The notes: generated from the letters alone by a model not told the origin. Shown: positions 16,148-25,875, numbered from the stretch's first letter. The stretch is DNA of 64,000 nt from Alloyangia pacifica (GCF_003111685.1 NZ_CP022189.1:1132001-1196000), one strand, 5' to 3'. Translations and numbers: made by a program.

Positions 16148-16912
16148 CTAAAGCCCGAGGTCTGCAAGTACGTGGAGGATGGCGGCGTTCCAGCCCTCGG
16201 GGCCGGGCAGGGCGGTGCGGCGGATGCGTCCCGTCTGCTCGCCGGGCAGGGGCGGGATGCCGTTGCCATGGTCGTTGCGGAGAATGACGCCGTGGGTGGC
16301 GGCCTCGATCATCTCGATGTCGTTGGGCGCATCGCCGAGCGCGATGGACGTATCGCAGCCGAGCTCTTTCGTGACCCCATCCATTTGCTGCGCCTTGGTG
16401 CCGCCGAAGGAAAGGGTGAGAAAGCGCCCGCCCTTGCGCGCGTGGATGCCTTTTTGCGCGAGCGCGGCAAGGAAGGTGTCCTGTTCGGCCTCGCTGCCAG
16501 ACCAGAGGCCGGGCTCGGTGAAGCGCCGCTTGCGGGCCAGTTCGGCGCCATCCAGAGACAGGCCGGTGACCCGCGCCACCTCCTCGGCGTCCATGTCGCC
16601 GAAGCCTCTGAAAAGGCGGGCGTGCTCGGGCTCTTCGGCCAATGCGGCGCGGAGTTTCTGATACTCGGGTGCGTCTTCCGAAAGGGCGCCGGGGCTGATC
16701 CGGTCGGCGCCGTTCTCGACGATGGCGGGCCAGTCACCGAGGCCCAATTCGCGATGCAGGGGGCCGATCTCGGCGGCGGTCTTGGAGGAGGCGAGGATGA
16801 GCGGGATGCCACGCTTCTTGAGCGCATCGAGCGCGGGCCGCGCGGGGGCGTAGGAATAGGTGCCGTGGTCGAGCAGGGTCCCATCGAGATCGGTGAATAC
16901 CGCCAGCCGCAC
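16148..16912 (-). CDS. HAD-IIB phosphatase, glucosyl/mannosyl-3-phosphoglycerate phosphatase family
   Basis: A 254-residue HAD-superfamily hydrolase. It has the nucleophile motif D8-L-D10-G-T, motif II S42-S-K-T, a mid-chain C2 cap, and motif IV G-D-A-P-N-D at 193-198. These are typical of MpgP-type enzymes that remove the phosphate from glycosyl-3-phosphoglycerate. The GTG at 16912 is chosen: GAAGGA lies just upstream, the nucleophile sits at the expected distance, and the longer in-frame extension upstream is unconserved. It is first in an operon with gpgS. The partner gene makes glucosyl-3-phosphoglycerate phosphatase the best call. Confidence 0.82.
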   Translation of the reverse strand: MRLAVFTDLDGTLLDHGTYSYAPARPALDALKKRGIPLILASSKTAAEIGPLHRELGLGDWPAIVENGADRISPGALSEDAPEYQKLRAALAEEPEHARLFRGFGDMDAEEVARVTGLSLDGAELARKRRFTEPGLWSGSEAEQDTFLAALAQKGIHARKGGRFLTLSFGGTKAQQMDGVTKELGCDTSIALGDAPNDIEMIEAATHGVILRNDHGNGIPPLPGEQTGRIRRTALPGPEGWNAAILHVLADLGL

Positions 16913-17067
16913 GTCTTGTTCCTTCGTCTCTGCCCCGGGTCCAGTTAAGCGGATGGCGCCCGGCAAGGGAACAGGCGCGGCGTCAACAAACACCTGAGAT
17001 GCCGAGATTGGGCGGAAAGTGGGCAACGCCATCGCGCGTCTCGGCGTGCGACGGTTTCGGGGGGCAG

Positions 17068-17103
17068 AAAAAGCAGCGCCGGCCCGGAACAACGGACCGG
17101 CGC
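17068..17103 (-). terminator. Terminator of metF
   Basis: Read on the minus strand, stem GCGCCGG / CCGGCGC with an interrupted GC extension is followed by TGCTTTTT. It lies 40-75 bases after the metF stop codon. Confidence 0.75.
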
Positions 17104-17142
17104 ACATCGCGTGATCTTGGCGTTATCGTGCGCCGGGCGCGC

Positions 17143-18009
17143 TTAGGCCACGTTCTCGAGCTTGCTGTCCGGCACCACGCCGAGCGCGTGGCATACGTCG
17201 CGCGTGAGCTCGGGGCGGTTGAGCGTGTAGAAGTGCAGCTTCTCGACGCCGCCCTCCAGCAGCTCGTTGCAGAGCTCGGTGCACATGGCGGTCGCCAGCA
17301 GGTCCTGCCGGTCGTCGCGCTCGGCCTTCTCGAAGGCCTCGATCACCCAGGCGGGGATCTTGGTGCCGGTGGCTTCGGCGAAGCGGCGCGCGCCTTTCCA
17401 GTTCTCGATCGGCAGGATGCCCGGCACGATGGGCTTGTCGATGCCGGCCTTCTCGCAGGCGTCGCGGAAGCGGAAGAAGCTCTCGGCCTCGAAGAAGAAC
17501 TGGGTCAGCGCCTCGGACGCGCCGGCGTCGAACTTGCGCTTGAGGTACTCAACATCGGCGGTGGCCGAAGGCGCCTCGGGGTGCTTGTCGGGATAGGCCC
17601 CGACGCGGATGGTGAAGTCGCCCGCCTCGCGCAGCGCCTCGATCAGCTCCACGGACGAGTTGAAGCCCTCGGGGTGGGGGGTGAAGCCGCTGGCGCCCTT
17701 GGGCGGATCGCCCCGGAGCGCGACGATGTCGTTCACGCCGGCCTCCTTGAACTGGCGCGCGATGGCCAGCGTTTCCTCGCGGGTCGCGTCGACGCAGGTC
17801 AGATGCGCCGCGACCTTGAGGCCGGAGTTCTTGTGCAGGGTGGCGACGACGTCACGGGTCAGCTCGCGGGTGGTGCCGCCGGCGCCATAGGTGACCGACA
17901 CGAAGCGCGGACCGAGCGGCGAGAGCGCCTGCACCGTGTCCCACAGCCGGAAGGTCGCCTCGATGTTGCGGGGCGGGAAGAATTCGAAAGAGATGTCGGG
18001 GCGCGTCAT
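17143..18009 (-). CDS. metF: 5,10-methylenetetrahydrofolate reductase
   Basis: A 288-residue flavoprotein that reduces methylene-THF to methyl-THF for homocysteine methylation. Family blocks are intact: S-F-E-F-F-P-P-R at 7-14, the F-V-S-V-T-Y-G-A-G-G segment with the conserved T-R, H-L-T-C-V-D-A-T, N-D-I-V-A-L-R-G-D-P-P-K, and the late T-Q-F-F-F-E-A-E-S. The length is the standard bacterial single-domain size. It is divergently transcribed from metR, which encodes its expected activator, across a 98-base region holding a MetR-type site. Confidence 0.95.
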   Translation of the reverse strand: MTRPDISFEFFPPRNIEATFRLWDTVQALSPLGPRFVSVTYGAGGTTRELTRDVVATLHKNSGLKVAAHLTCVDATREETLAIARQFKEAGVNDIVALRGDPPKGASGFTPHPEGFNSSVELIEALREAGDFTIRVGAYPDKHPEAPSATADVEYLKRKFDAGASEALTQFFFEAESFFRFRDACEKAGIDKPIVPGILPIENWKGARRFAEATGTKIPAWVIEAFEKAERDDRQDLLATAMCTELCNELLEGGVEKLHFYTLNRPELTRDVCHALGVVPDSKLENVA

Positions 18010-18060
18010 TGGCCGGGACTCCGAGTTTGGATTTCGGTCCTTGTGACACAGGAACCTTTG

Positions 18061-18073
18061 TGAGACAAACTCA
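18061..18073. promoter_or_regulatory. Candidate MetR operator
   Basis: TGAGACAAACTCA in the metF-metR intergenic region is a dyad TGAG-N5-CTCA. It has the spacing of the enterobacterial MetR consensus TGAA-N5-TTCA and obeys the LysR-type T-N11-A rule. It lies 51 bases from the metF start and 34 from the metR start. Confidence 0.6.
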
Positions 18074-18107
18074 TACTCCTCAAGAACAACATGAGGCGAA
18101 CACTGGG

Positions 18108-19013
18108 ATGCATATCGAGTTTCGTCACCTGCGCACGATCAAGGCCATCCACGAGGCCGGTGGTCTCGCGCGTGCGGCAGATCAGCTCAACATAACGCAA
18201 TCGGCCCTCTCTCACCAGATCAAGGGGCTCGAGGATCAGGCCGGGGTCGAGCTTTTCGTGCGCCGGTCCAAGCCGATGAAGCTCTCGGCGGCGGGTCTGC
18301 GCCTGCTGCGCCTCGCCGACCAGGTGCTGCCGCAGGTCGAGGCGGCGATGGCCGAGTTCGACGGGTTGCGCGCGGGCTCGGCCGGGCGGCTGCATATCGC
18401 CATCGAATGTCACGCCTGTTTCGAATGGCTGTTCCCGGTGCTCGAGAGCTTCCGCAAGAGCTGGGGCGATGTCGACGTGGACATCCGCCCGGGGCTCGCC
18501 TTCGACGCGCTGCCGGCGCTGATGAAGGAAGAGGTCGACGTGGTGATCTCGTCCGATCCCGAGGATCTGCCCGGCGTCACGTTCACGCCGCTCTTTGAGT
18601 ATCACCCGGTTTTCGTCGCGGCGGCCTCGCACCCGCTGGCCGGAAAGCCCTGGATCGAGGCGCAGGACTTCCGCGGCGAGACGCTGATCACCTATCCGGT
18701 GGATCGGGCGCGGCTCGATATATTCTCGCAATTGCTGTCCCCGGCGAAGGTCGAACCGGCGGCGATTCGCCAAGTCGAGCTGACAGCGGTGATTCTGCTT
18801 TTGGTTGCCTCGAATCGTGGTGTCGCGGTTTTGCCCGATTGGGTTGTGCGCGAAGTGAAATACAATTCCGATTACATCACCCGGCCATTGACCGAGGCGG
18901 GGATCACCCGGCACCTCTACGCCGCGACCCGCACCGAGGATCTGGATAAACCCTTCATGACAGACCTGATCCGCTTGGCGGGGCAGGAGGCGCGGCGCCT
19001 GCAATCGCGATGA
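18108..19013 (+). CDS. metR: LysR-family regulator MetR
   Basis: A 301-residue LysR-type transcription factor. Residues 1-60 form the winged HTH (F-R-H-L-R-T-I-K-A-I-H-E-A-G-G-L-A-R-A-A), followed by a linker helix and a periplasmic-binding-protein-like effector domain from about 90. The I-E-C-H-A-C-F-E-W-L motif is typical of MetR, which senses homocysteine and activates methionine genes. The ATG at 18108 fits the family; the open frame extends upstream to 18009 but that part overlaps the operator region. It is divergent from metF, the classic arrangement. Confidence 0.92.
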   Translation: MHIEFRHLRTIKAIHEAGGLARAADQLNITQSALSHQIKGLEDQAGVELFVRRSKPMKLSAAGLRLLRLADQVLPQVEAAMAEFDGLRAGSAGRLHIAIECHACFEWLFPVLESFRKSWGDVDVDIRPGLAFDALPALMKEEVDVVISSDPEDLPGVTFTPLFEYHPVFVAAASHPLAGKPWIEAQDFRGETLITYPVDRARLDIFSQLLSPAKVEPAAIRQVELTAVILLLVASNRGVAVLPDWVVREVKYNSDYITRPLTEAGITRHLYAATRTEDLDKPFMTDLIRLAGQEARRLQSR

Positions 19014-19134
19014 CGGTGCGCCGGACTGCAACGCCGGCTGTCGCCAGTCCCGCTACGGGCTGACGTGTGCGGGTACACCCCCGCGGGGACCCAACCCCGG
19101 GTGGGGTGGGGTCATGCGATGTAAGATTTTGTTA

Positions 19135-19341
19135 TTAAAGTGTTTTCAGATCGGACGCCATCATGCGTCCATCGCGGCCTTCCTTGAGCTCGTAGCTCAC
19201 TTTCTGATTGTCCGCGAGGCCGGTAAGCCCCGAACGTTCGACGGCCGAGATATGAACGAAGACATCCTTGCCCCCCTCTTCGGGCGCGATGAAGCCGTAG
19301 CCTTTGGTGGTATTGAACCATTTCACGGTGCCGCTCGGCAT
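19135..19341 (-). CDS. Cold-shock domain protein (CspA family)
   Basis: A 68-residue single cold-shock domain: M-P-S-G-T-V-K-W-F-N, RNP1 K-G-Y-G-F-I at 13-18 and RNP2 V-F-V-H-I. It binds single-stranded RNA/DNA as a chaperone. About 240 bases lie between its start and the divergent ArsC/Spx-like gene, room for the long leader that commonly controls csp mRNAs, but no specific cold-box motif was identified. It is a single gene. Confidence 0.93.
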   Translation of the reverse strand: MPSGTVKWFNTTKGYGFIAPEEGGKDVFVHISAVERSGLTGLADNQKVSYELKEGRDGRMMASDLKTL

Positions 19342-19583
19342 GTGTCCGTGCTCCTTCCAACTTTCCTGTTTCTACCCGTAATGCGGGCGCCGCGTCACAT
19401 TCGCCTCTCAGCGGGAGGAATGCCTGTCCCGGTCGAAAACGCGGTAAAATCGAGGCTTTCCGGCTCTGATCATCGAAGGTCACGGGCCAAGAGTTGCACG
19501 GTGCCTGCAAAAATCAAGAGAAACGCTTCGCAGTCGCGGCGTTAGGCAATAAATAGTGCCCCAAGAGTTCAAGGAGATGGCGG

Positions 19584-19898
19584 ATGCTGATATACGGGCT
19601 GAAAACGTGTGATACCTGCCGAAAGGCGCTGAAAGCCCTGCCCGAGGCCGAGTTTCGCGACGTCCGGGCCGACGGTGTGCCCGTTGAGGTGATCGACAGC
19701 GCGCTTGCGGAATTCGGCGACAAGCTGGTGAACACCCGCTCGACCACATGGCGCGAGCTTGAAGAGGCGCAGCGCGCGCGCCCGGCGAAGGATCTGCTGG
19801 CCGACCACCCGACCTTGATGAAGCGGCCGCTGATCGTGGCGGGCGAGGCGATGTATCTGGGCTGGACCAAGGACGTCGAGGCGGCTCTGGCGGGCTGA
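19584..19898 (+). CDS. ArsC/Spx/YffB family thioredoxin-fold protein
   Basis: A 104-residue protein with the thioredoxin-like ArsC/Spx fold. It has M-L-I-Y-G-L-K-T-C-D-T-C at the start (C9-x-x-C12), E-F-R-D-V-R-A-D-G, and a late K-R-P-L-I-V segment. The YGLKTCDTC start is closest to YffB/Spx-like proteins, not to the true arsenate reductases. No arsenic resistance gene is nearby. Function is uncertain: possibly a thiol-dependent oxidoreductase or regulator. Confidence 0.8.
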   Translation: MLIYGLKTCDTCRKALKALPEAEFRDVRADGVPVEVIDSALAEFGDKLVNTRSTTWRELEEAQRARPAKDLLADHPTLMKRPLIVAGEAMYLGWTKDVEAALAG

Positions 19899-19924
19899 CG
19901 CCGCCAAACCCCGGTTAAAAAGAA

Positions 19925-19952
19925 AAAGCCCCGGGCGATCCCCCGGGGCTTT
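19925..19952. terminator. Bidirectional terminator between ArsC/Spx-like gene and thrS
   Basis: Stem AAAGCCCCGGG / CCCGGGGCTTT with a 6-base loop, in the 75 bases between the convergent genes, with A-run and T-run on the two sides. Confidence 0.88.
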
Positions 19953-19973
19953 CTCGTTTTCAAGAGACCCGGC

Positions 19974-21920
19974 TCAGCGTAGGTCGGGCGCGGTGGCGTC
20001 CAGCGACAGCGAAGCGACGATCTCGTCGAGGCTCTGCACCGCGGTCTGCTTCTCGCCGAGACGGCGCACGGTGACGGTGCGCTCTTCGACCTCGCGGTGG
20101 CCCACGGCGAGGATGATCGGCACCTTGCCCACCGAGTGCTCGCGGACCTTGTAGTTGATCTTCTCGTTGCGCGTGTCGGCCTCGGCCCGCACGCCGGCGG
20201 CCTTGAGCGCTGCGACGACCTCGAGCACGTAGTCATCCGCCTCCGAGGTGATCGAGGCGACAACGACCTGCCGCGGCGCGAGCCAGAAGGGCAGCTTGCC
20301 GGCGTGTTCCTCGATCAGGATACCGATGAAACGCTCGAAGGAGCCCAGCACGGCGCGGTGCAGCATGACCGGGCGGTGCTTCTCGCCGTCCTGGCCGATG
20401 AAGCTCGCATCAAGACGCTCGGGCAGGTTGGGATCGACCTGCAGCGTGCCGCACTGCCAGTCCCGGCCGATCGCATCGGTCAGGGTGAACTCGAGCTTGG
20501 GACCGTAGAAGGCGCCTTCGCCCTCCTGGATCTCATACTCGTAGCCCGCGGCACGGCAGGCATCGCCAAGCGCCGCTTCGACGCGGTCCCAGCTCTCGTC
20601 CGAGCCGATGCGCTTCTCCGGGCGGGTGGAGAGCTTGATCGTCCAGTTCTCGAAGCCCAGATCGGCGTAGATCGAGGCGAGGAACTCGATGAACTTCTTG
20701 GTTTCCGCCTCGATCTGATCGTCGGTGCAGAAGATATGCGCGTCGTCCTGGGTGAAGCCGCGCACCCGCATGATGCCGTGCAGCGCGCCCGAGGGCTCGT
20801 AGCGGTTGCACGAACCGAACTCGGCCATGCGCAGCGGCAGGTCGCGGTAGGACTTCAGGCCCTGGTTGAACACCTGCACGTGGCAGGGGCAGTTCATCGG
20901 CTTGAGCGCGTTGATCGCCTTCTCGCGGGCATGCTCTTCGTCGACTTCAACGATGAACATATTCTCCTGGTAGTTGTCCCAGTGCCCGGACTTTTCCCAG
21001 AGCTTGCGGTCAACGACCTGCGGCGTGTTGACTTCGACGTAGCCGTCACGCTCCTGCCGGCGGCGCATGTAGTCCTGCAGCGTGGTGTAGATTTTCCAGC
21101 CGTTGGGATGCCAGAAAATCTGCCCCGGCGCTTCCGGCTGGAGGTGAAAGAGATCCATCTCGCGGCCCAGCTTGCGGTGGTCGCGCTTGGCCGCCTCCTC
21201 GAGGAAGTTGAGGTACTTCTTCAGCTCGTCGCGGTTGCGGAAGGCCACGCCGGTGATCCGCTGCAGCATCGGGCGCGAGACGTCGCCGAACCAATAGGCC
21301 CCCGAGACGCCCATCAGCTTGAAGGCATCCGACGGCAGCTGGCCGGTGTTCTGAAGGTGCGGGCCACGGCAGAGATCCTGCCAGTCGCCGTGCCAGTACA
21401 TGCGGATCGGCGCATCCGCGGGGATGCGGTCCACCAGCTCGACCTTGTAGCCCTCGCCGCTGTCTTCATAGAACTTGCGGGCGCGGTCGCGGTCCCAGAT
21501 CTCGGTCTTCACCTCGTCGCGGGCGTTGATGATCTCTTTCATCTTCGCCTCGATCAGGCCGAGGTCTTCGGGGGTGAAGGGTTCGGCGCGGTCGAAGTCG
21601 TAGAACCAGCCTTGGTCGGTGACCGGGCCAATGGTGACCTTGGTGTCGGGCCAGATCTCCTGCACCGCGCGCGCCATCACGTGGGCGAGGTCGTGGCGGA
21701 TCAGCTCGAGCGCCTGGTCCTCGTCCTGCAGCGTGTGGATCGCGATCGTGCTGTCGGCCTCGATGGGCCACTGAAGGTCCCAATGCGCGCCGTTCACGGT
21801 GGCGGAGATGGCCTTTTTCGAAAGGCTCTTGGAAATGGCTGCGGCCACGTCGGCAGGGGTCACGCCCTTGTCGAACTCGCGCGCATTGCCATCGGGGAAT
21901 GTCAGGGAAATCTGGCTCAT
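19974..21920 (-). CDS. thrS: Threonyl-tRNA synthetase
   Basis: A 648-residue class II aminoacyl-tRNA synthetase. An N-terminal TGS domain (F-P-D-G-N-A-R-E-F) is followed by the editing domain with the [10 protein letters not shown] motif near residue 75, then the catalytic core with motif 1, the zinc-ligand block M-N-C-P-C-H, motif 2 around R-M-A-E-F-G and [11 protein letters not shown], and a C-terminal anticodon-binding domain. The ATG at 21920 follows GAGGAGA and gives the usual length; the in-frame extension to 22034 is unconserved. No T-box leader is seen, as expected outside Firmicutes. Confidence 0.96.
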   Translation of the reverse strand: MSQISLTFPDGNAREFDKGVTPADVAAAISKSLSKKAISATVNGAHWDLQWPIEADSTIAIHTLQDEDQALELIRHDLAHVMARAVQEIWPDTKVTIGPVTDQGWFYDFDRAEPFTPEDLGLIEAKMKEIINARDEVKTEIWDRDRARKFYEDSGEGYKVELVDRIPADAPIRMYWHGDWQDLCRGPHLQNTGQLPSDAFKLMGVSGAYWFGDVSRPMLQRITGVAFRNRDELKKYLNFLEEAAKRDHRKLGREMDLFHLQPEAPGQIFWHPNGWKIYTTLQDYMRRRQERDGYVEVNTPQVVDRKLWEKSGHWDNYQENMFIVEVDEEHAREKAINALKPMNCPCHVQVFNQGLKSYRDLPLRMAEFGSCNRYEPSGALHGIMRVRGFTQDDAHIFCTDDQIEAETKKFIEFLASIYADLGFENWTIKLSTRPEKRIGSDESWDRVEAALGDACRAAGYEYEIQEGEGAFYGPKLEFTLTDAIGRDWQCGTLQVDPNLPERLDASFIGQDGEKHRPVMLHRAVLGSFERFIGILIEEHAGKLPFWLAPRQVVVASITSEADDYVLEVVAALKAAGVRAEADTRNEKINYKVREHSVGKVPIILAVGHREVEERTVTVRRLGEKQTAVQSLDEIVASLSLDATAPDLR

Positions 21921-22107
21921 AGGCCTAGTCTCCTCGTCGGTCTGGCGCCCACGGAACGCCCGGTTGCGGGTTATATGTCGTGCCGCCTTGTGGCCCTCGG
22001 GGCAAGGGGTGTCAAGCGGCGGGGAGGCAGGCATGACGAGAGGGCGCTGCCAGCGTGCTTGGAGCCGCGCGGAAGCCGCGGGGGCGTGCGCGGCCAGCGA
22101 ACGGCTG

Positions 22108-23331
22108 TCAGGGCCGCAAAATCCTCGGCGCGGGCGCTTCGAACGTCATCCGCCCCCCACGCAATCCCCAGACCGGCCGCCGGATTTCCGCCACGGCAGA
22201 GGCGCGGCTCTCGCAGGGCAGCAGCACCAGATCGGCCGGGCCGCCGACCTCGATCCGGTCGGACACGCCAAGAAGCCGGAAGGGTGCGCTGCTGACCATC
22301 TCGAAACAGGCAGTCAGCTCCTCGGCGCTGCCAAGCTGCGCGACGTTGGCAAAGAGGTTGGCCATCCGAGGCAGCGAGCAATCGCCGTAAGGGGTAAAGG
22401 GGTTGAGCACGTTGTTGGTCGCCACGGTGCAGCACACCCCAGCAGCGTGGAACCGATGCGCCGGCGCCACGCCCCGCGGCACCGCGTGGTCATGCCCGCG
22501 CCCGGTGATGAAAAGGTCGGTCGCCGGCAAGACGGTGAGCGCGATCCCCGCGTCCTGCAGCAGCGCCACGCTCTGCGCCAGCGCGGCGGGGGGAAGCATC
22601 GACAGCTTGGTCACATGGCCGATTGCCACGCGCCCCTGCATGCCAAAAGGGATGGTCTGCCGGGCCACCTCGTCGAGATGCCGCCAGCTGGTGTCGAGGT
22701 CGAAATCGAGGTGGAAATCAAGGTCGACACCGAACGCGCGCGCCATCTCGAAGAGCCGCGCAATCTGCCCCTCCGGGTCGGTGTCGGTATAGGGACAGCC
22801 GCCGAGCAGGTCTGCCCCCGCCGCCAAGGCCGCCCGCAGCAGCTCCTCGGTGCCGGGATAATTCAGCAGGCCCTCTTGCGGGAAGACGCAGATCTGCAGG
22901 TCGAGCGCCCAGGAATAGTCCCTCTTCAACTGCCTGACCGCCTCGAAGCCCGCGAGCCCGATCACCGGATCGATCTCGACCTGCGTGCGGATCAGCGTGG
23001 TGCCCTGGCCGATCGCCTGCTCCAGAACCCGCGCCCCGCGCGCGTAGACGTCCTCGGTGGTGAAGTCCCTTTTGGCTGCCGTCACTGCCGTCAGCGCACC
23101 CTTGAGATCGCCGGTCCGGTTCACCGCGCGCTCGAGAATGCAGGCCTTGTCGAGGTGCAGGTGGCTGTCGGCAAAGCCGCGGAAGGCCAGGCCACCTTGC
23201 GCATCGAGCGTGGGGGCGTCGCTGGCGAGGCCCGCCCCGATGGTCGCGATCCGCCCCTGCGCGAGGCCGATATCGACCGGCGCTGCACCGTCCGAAAGCC
23301 GCGCGTCGCGGATGATGAGATCAAGTGTCAT
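22108..23331 (-). CDS. Cytosine-deaminase-like amidohydrolase
   Basis: A 407-residue metal-dependent hydrolase of the CodA/AtzC-like branch. It has an N-terminal beta-sandwich strand set ([10 protein letters not shown]), metal ligands H57-L-H59 in S-H-L-H-L-D-K, the mid-chain H-L-D-F-D-L-D, G-H-V-T-K histidine, the late T-D-L-F and N-N-V-x-N-P-F-T-P-Y segment, and a C-terminal sandwich. Members deaminate cytosine, isoguanine or N-substituted pyrimidine/triazine compounds. The ATG at 23331 fits; the extension upstream is unconserved. No transporter or codB partner is adjacent. The substrate is not assigned. Confidence 0.8.
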   Translation of the reverse strand: MTLDLIIRDARLSDGAAPVDIGLAQGRIATIGAGLASDAPTLDAQGGLAFRGFADSHLHLDKACILERAVNRTGDLKGALTAVTAAKRDFTTEDVYARGARVLEQAIGQGTTLIRTQVEIDPVIGLAGFEAVRQLKRDYSWALDLQICVFPQEGLLNYPGTEELLRAALAAGADLLGGCPYTDTDPEGQIARLFEMARAFGVDLDFHLDFDLDTSWRHLDEVARQTIPFGMQGRVAIGHVTKLSMLPPAALAQSVALLQDAGIALTVLPATDLFITGRGHDHAVPRGVAPAHRFHAAGVCCTVATNNVLNPFTPYGDCSLPRMANLFANVAQLGSAEELTACFEMVSSAPFRLLGVSDRIEVGGPADLVLLPCESRASAVAEIRRPVWGLRGGRMTFEAPAPRILRP

Positions 23332-23749
23332 TGTGCGGCTCTTGCCCTTTCTTCGTGGGTTTTCAGCTGCCGCGAAAGACTCGCGGCGGTTTGCCAACCT
23401 CGGCGCCCAGGTAAGGCACCCTCGGCGCGGAAGCCTGTCAAAGCCGCGCATCGAATAGTCGCTAGAGCGCCGCTCTTGAAGTGCGCTCTGCCCAATCTTT
23501 GGGCAAAGTGAATGCCATGTCTTTGAGGACTATGCGTGCCCTCATTCTCTCCGCTCCGCTCCGCTGCGTGCCCGAACCGACGCGCCGGATGATCGAGATC
23601 ACCGAACGACCCCGGAGGCCCCGCGAAAGGACCGGTGTTCTGGCCTCTTCCGCCGAGCTTGCGCGCGGGGCGAGACCGGCGCGGGAACCTGCCGCCACGC
23701 CGCGGCGTTTCCCTGCCGGACCCCCCGGCAGACGAGAAACGGCAGGCGC
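23332..23749. other. 418-base intergenic region without a recognisable gene
   Basis: It lies between the divergent amidohydrolase and MFS genes. Open frames on both strands here have no recognisable protein features. A short CTTTG-GG-CAAAG dyad occurs near 23500. Promoters of both flanking genes should lie here, but none is distinct. Confidence 0.5.
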
Positions 23750-25021
23750 ATGACCCATATCGACGAGACGCAGATCTATGACACCTTGACCGAAGGCGCT
23801 GACGGCGCGCCAAGGTCCGAGGCCCGCAACGGGCTGCGCCATGTCGGATCGCTGTCGATGACCAAGCTCGCCGACGGCCTTCTGAATCCGAAACTGGTGC
23901 TCACCTGGCTGGCGCAGGCGCTCGGCGCGCCTGCCGCCGTCTCCGGCCTGCTGGTCCCGATCCGCGAGGCGGGGGCGCTTCTGCCGCAGCTCCTGCTGGC
24001 GGGCGTGGTCCGGCGCAGCCGCCAGCGTAAGTGGATCTGGGTGGCGGGCTCGATCGGGCAGGGGCTCGCGGCAGCGGGCATGGTCGTCGTTGCCCTGACG
24101 CTGCAGGGCATGGCGGCGGGTCTCGCGCTCTGCGCACTGCTGGCGGTGCTTGCGCTGTCCCGCGCCGCCGCTTCGGTCAGCTACAAGGACGTGCTTGGCA
24201 AGACCGTCTCGAAGACCCGCCGCGGCTCGATCACCGGCACGGCGGGCTCGGTCGCCTCGGCGGGGGTTCTGGTCTTTGCGCTGCTGCTCCTGTCGGGCGC
24301 GGTGCAGGACGTGCCGCCCGTCGCCGCGGCGATCGCCCTTGCTGCGGCGCTCTGGCTCGGAGCGGCGGCGCTCTTCGCGACGCTGGAAGAAAAGGACAGC
24401 GACCCCGATGAGACGGCCGCTGCCATCGACCTCTCACCGCTGCGCGAAGACCCGCAGTTCCGCCGCTTCATCGCCTGCCGGGGGGCGCTGACCGTGACCT
24501 CGCTGGCGCCGCCCTATCTCGTGCTGCTCGACGACGGCGGCGGCGCATTGCAGAAGCTTGGCGCCATGGTCCTGGCCTCGGCGCTGGCCGGCTTCCTGTC
24601 GAGCTGGGTGTGGGGCCGGATGGCGGACCGCTCGTCGCGCCGCGTTCTGATGCTCTCGGGCTTCGCCGGGGCTGGCGCCATGGCGCTGGCGGTGGTGGCG
24701 GCGCTGCTCGGCTGGACGGGGCCGATATGGGTCACACCGCTGCTGCTCTTCGCGCTGCTGATCTCCTGGCAGGGGGTCAGGCAGGGCCGCTCGACCTACC
24801 TTGTCGACATGGCTCCCGAGGAGGGGCGCGCGAGCTATGCTGCGCTCGCCAATACGCTCATCGGCGGGCTGCTGCTGGTGACCGGCGCGCTTGGCGGGGC
24901 GCTGGCCATCCTCGGCCCGGTGGCGGCACTGGCGGGTTTCGCGGCGCTGAGCCTGATTGGCGGGGTCATCGCCGCTGGCCTGCGCGAGGTCGAAAACGGT
25001 CAGGGCGGCAGCAGAGACTGA
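23750..25021 (+). CDS. Major facilitator superfamily transporter
   Basis: A 423-residue membrane protein with an approximately 35-residue soluble N-terminus, then about 11-12 transmembrane segments in two bundles split by a charged loop near residues 205-240. The loop before helix 8 has W-G-R-M-A-D-R-S-S-R-R, a typical MFS loop motif. The substrate cannot be read. Its 3' end overlaps the convergent argP-type gene by 22 bases, so the two transcripts are antisense at their ends. Confidence 0.82.
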   Translation: MTHIDETQIYDTLTEGADGAPRSEARNGLRHVGSLSMTKLADGLLNPKLVLTWLAQALGAPAAVSGLLVPIREAGALLPQLLLAGVVRRSRQRKWIWVAGSIGQGLAAAGMVVVALTLQGMAAGLALCALLAVLALSRAAASVSYKDVLGKTVSKTRRGSITGTAGSVASAGVLVFALLLLSGAVQDVPPVAAAIALAAALWLGAAALFATLEEKDSDPDETAAAIDLSPLREDPQFRRFIACRGALTVTSLAPPYLVLLDDGGGALQKLGAMVLASALAGFLSSWVWGRMADRSSRRVLMLSGFAGAGAMALAVVAALLGWTGPIWVTPLLLFALLISWQGVRQGRSTYLVDMAPEEGRASYAALANTLIGGLLLVTGALGGALAILGPVAALAGFAALSLIGGVIAAGLREVENGQGGSRD

Positions 25022-25875
25022 CGTGCCTGCGCCCGAACGGCGCGTGTCAACGGCGCCAGCGCCGCGGCCACCAGCCGGTTCACCTGCCAGGTCAGGAAGA
25101 TGTCCTCAGGCACGCCCGGGCGCATGGCAACCAGTGCGCCCGAGGACAGCAGCGGTGCCGCAAGGAACTCCGGGTTCAGACCCCAGCCGATCCCCAGCCG
25201 CGCGGCCTCGACGAAGCCCTGGGTCGAGGGCAGGCGGTGCGTGGGCGGCAGCAGCGCCTGCCCGGTGACCCGGCGCAGCCAGTGGTGCTGCAGCGCGTCC
25301 TTGCCGTCGAACTGCAGCAGCGGCGCGCGCGAAAGGGTCTCGGCCGTGACCCCTTTGGAAAAATACCGGTCCCGGAAATCGGGCGCGCAGGTCGCAACAT
25401 AGCGCATCCGCCCCAGTGGTACCGCGTCGCAGCCCTGCACCGGGCGGGCATGGTCGCAAATCGCCGCCGAGACCTCGCCCCGCCGCAGCCAGTCGGCCGA
25501 GAAGGCCTGATCATCCACCACGATGTCGAAGAGCATGTCGCGCCCGACCAGCGCGGGCAGGAACCAGGTGCCAAGGCTGTCGGCGTTGACCGCCAGCCGC
25601 AGCCGCGCTTGCGGTGCCGGCTGGCCGAGATCGCGTGCCAGCGCAGCCTCGAGCAACGCCACCTCCGAAGCATGGCGCGCCAGCCGCGCTCCGGCGGGGG
25701 TGGCGGTGCAGGGGGTGGCGCGGATCACCAGCGCCGCCCCGGCGCGATCCTCGAGCGCCTTGATGCGCTGCGAGATCGCCGAGGGCGTCACCGAAAGCGC
25801 GCGCGCGGCGGCATCGAAGCTGCCGAGCCGCAGCACCGCTTCCAGAGCGGCCAGTTGAGAGGGGTCGTACTGCAT
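25000..25875 (-). CDS. argP: LysR-family regulator ArgP/LysG
   Basis: A 291-residue LysR-type regulator: HTH at 5-60 (Q-L-A-A-L-E-A-V-L-R-L-G-S-F-D-A-A-A) with A-I-S-Q-R-I-K-A-L-E-D in the recognition region, then an effector domain. ArgP senses arginine or lysine and activates the divergent argO/lysE exporter. The exporter is divergent here across 95 bases, which is the textbook arrangement and strongly supports the assignment. Confidence 0.88.
   Translation of the reverse strand: MQYDPSQLAALEAVLRLGSFDAAARALSVTPSAISQRIKALEDRAGAALVIRATPCTATPAGARLARHASEVALLEAALARDLGQPAPQARLRLAVNADSLGTWFLPALVGRDMLFDIVVDDQAFSADWLRRGEVSAAICDHARPVQGCDAVPLGRMRYVATCAPDFRDRYFSKGVTAETLSRAPLLQFDGKDALQHHWLRRVTGQALLPPTHRLPSTQGFVEAARLGIGWGLNPEFLAAPLLSSGALVAMRPGVPEDIFLTWQVNRLVAAALAPLTRAVRAQARQSLLPP

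Noticed and set aside
19974..22107. T-box or leader peptide control of thrS
   Set aside because: The 187 bases upstream of the thrS start show no T-box features or threonine-rich leader frame.
20097..22295. Plus-strand open frame of 732 codons opposite thrS
   Set aside because: Antisense shadow of a clear threonyl-tRNA synthetase gene.
23332..23749. Possible small proteins in the amidohydrolase-MFS gap on either strand
   Set aside because: No ribosome-binding site with convincing start and no recognisable fold; sequences are Arg/Pro-rich shadows.
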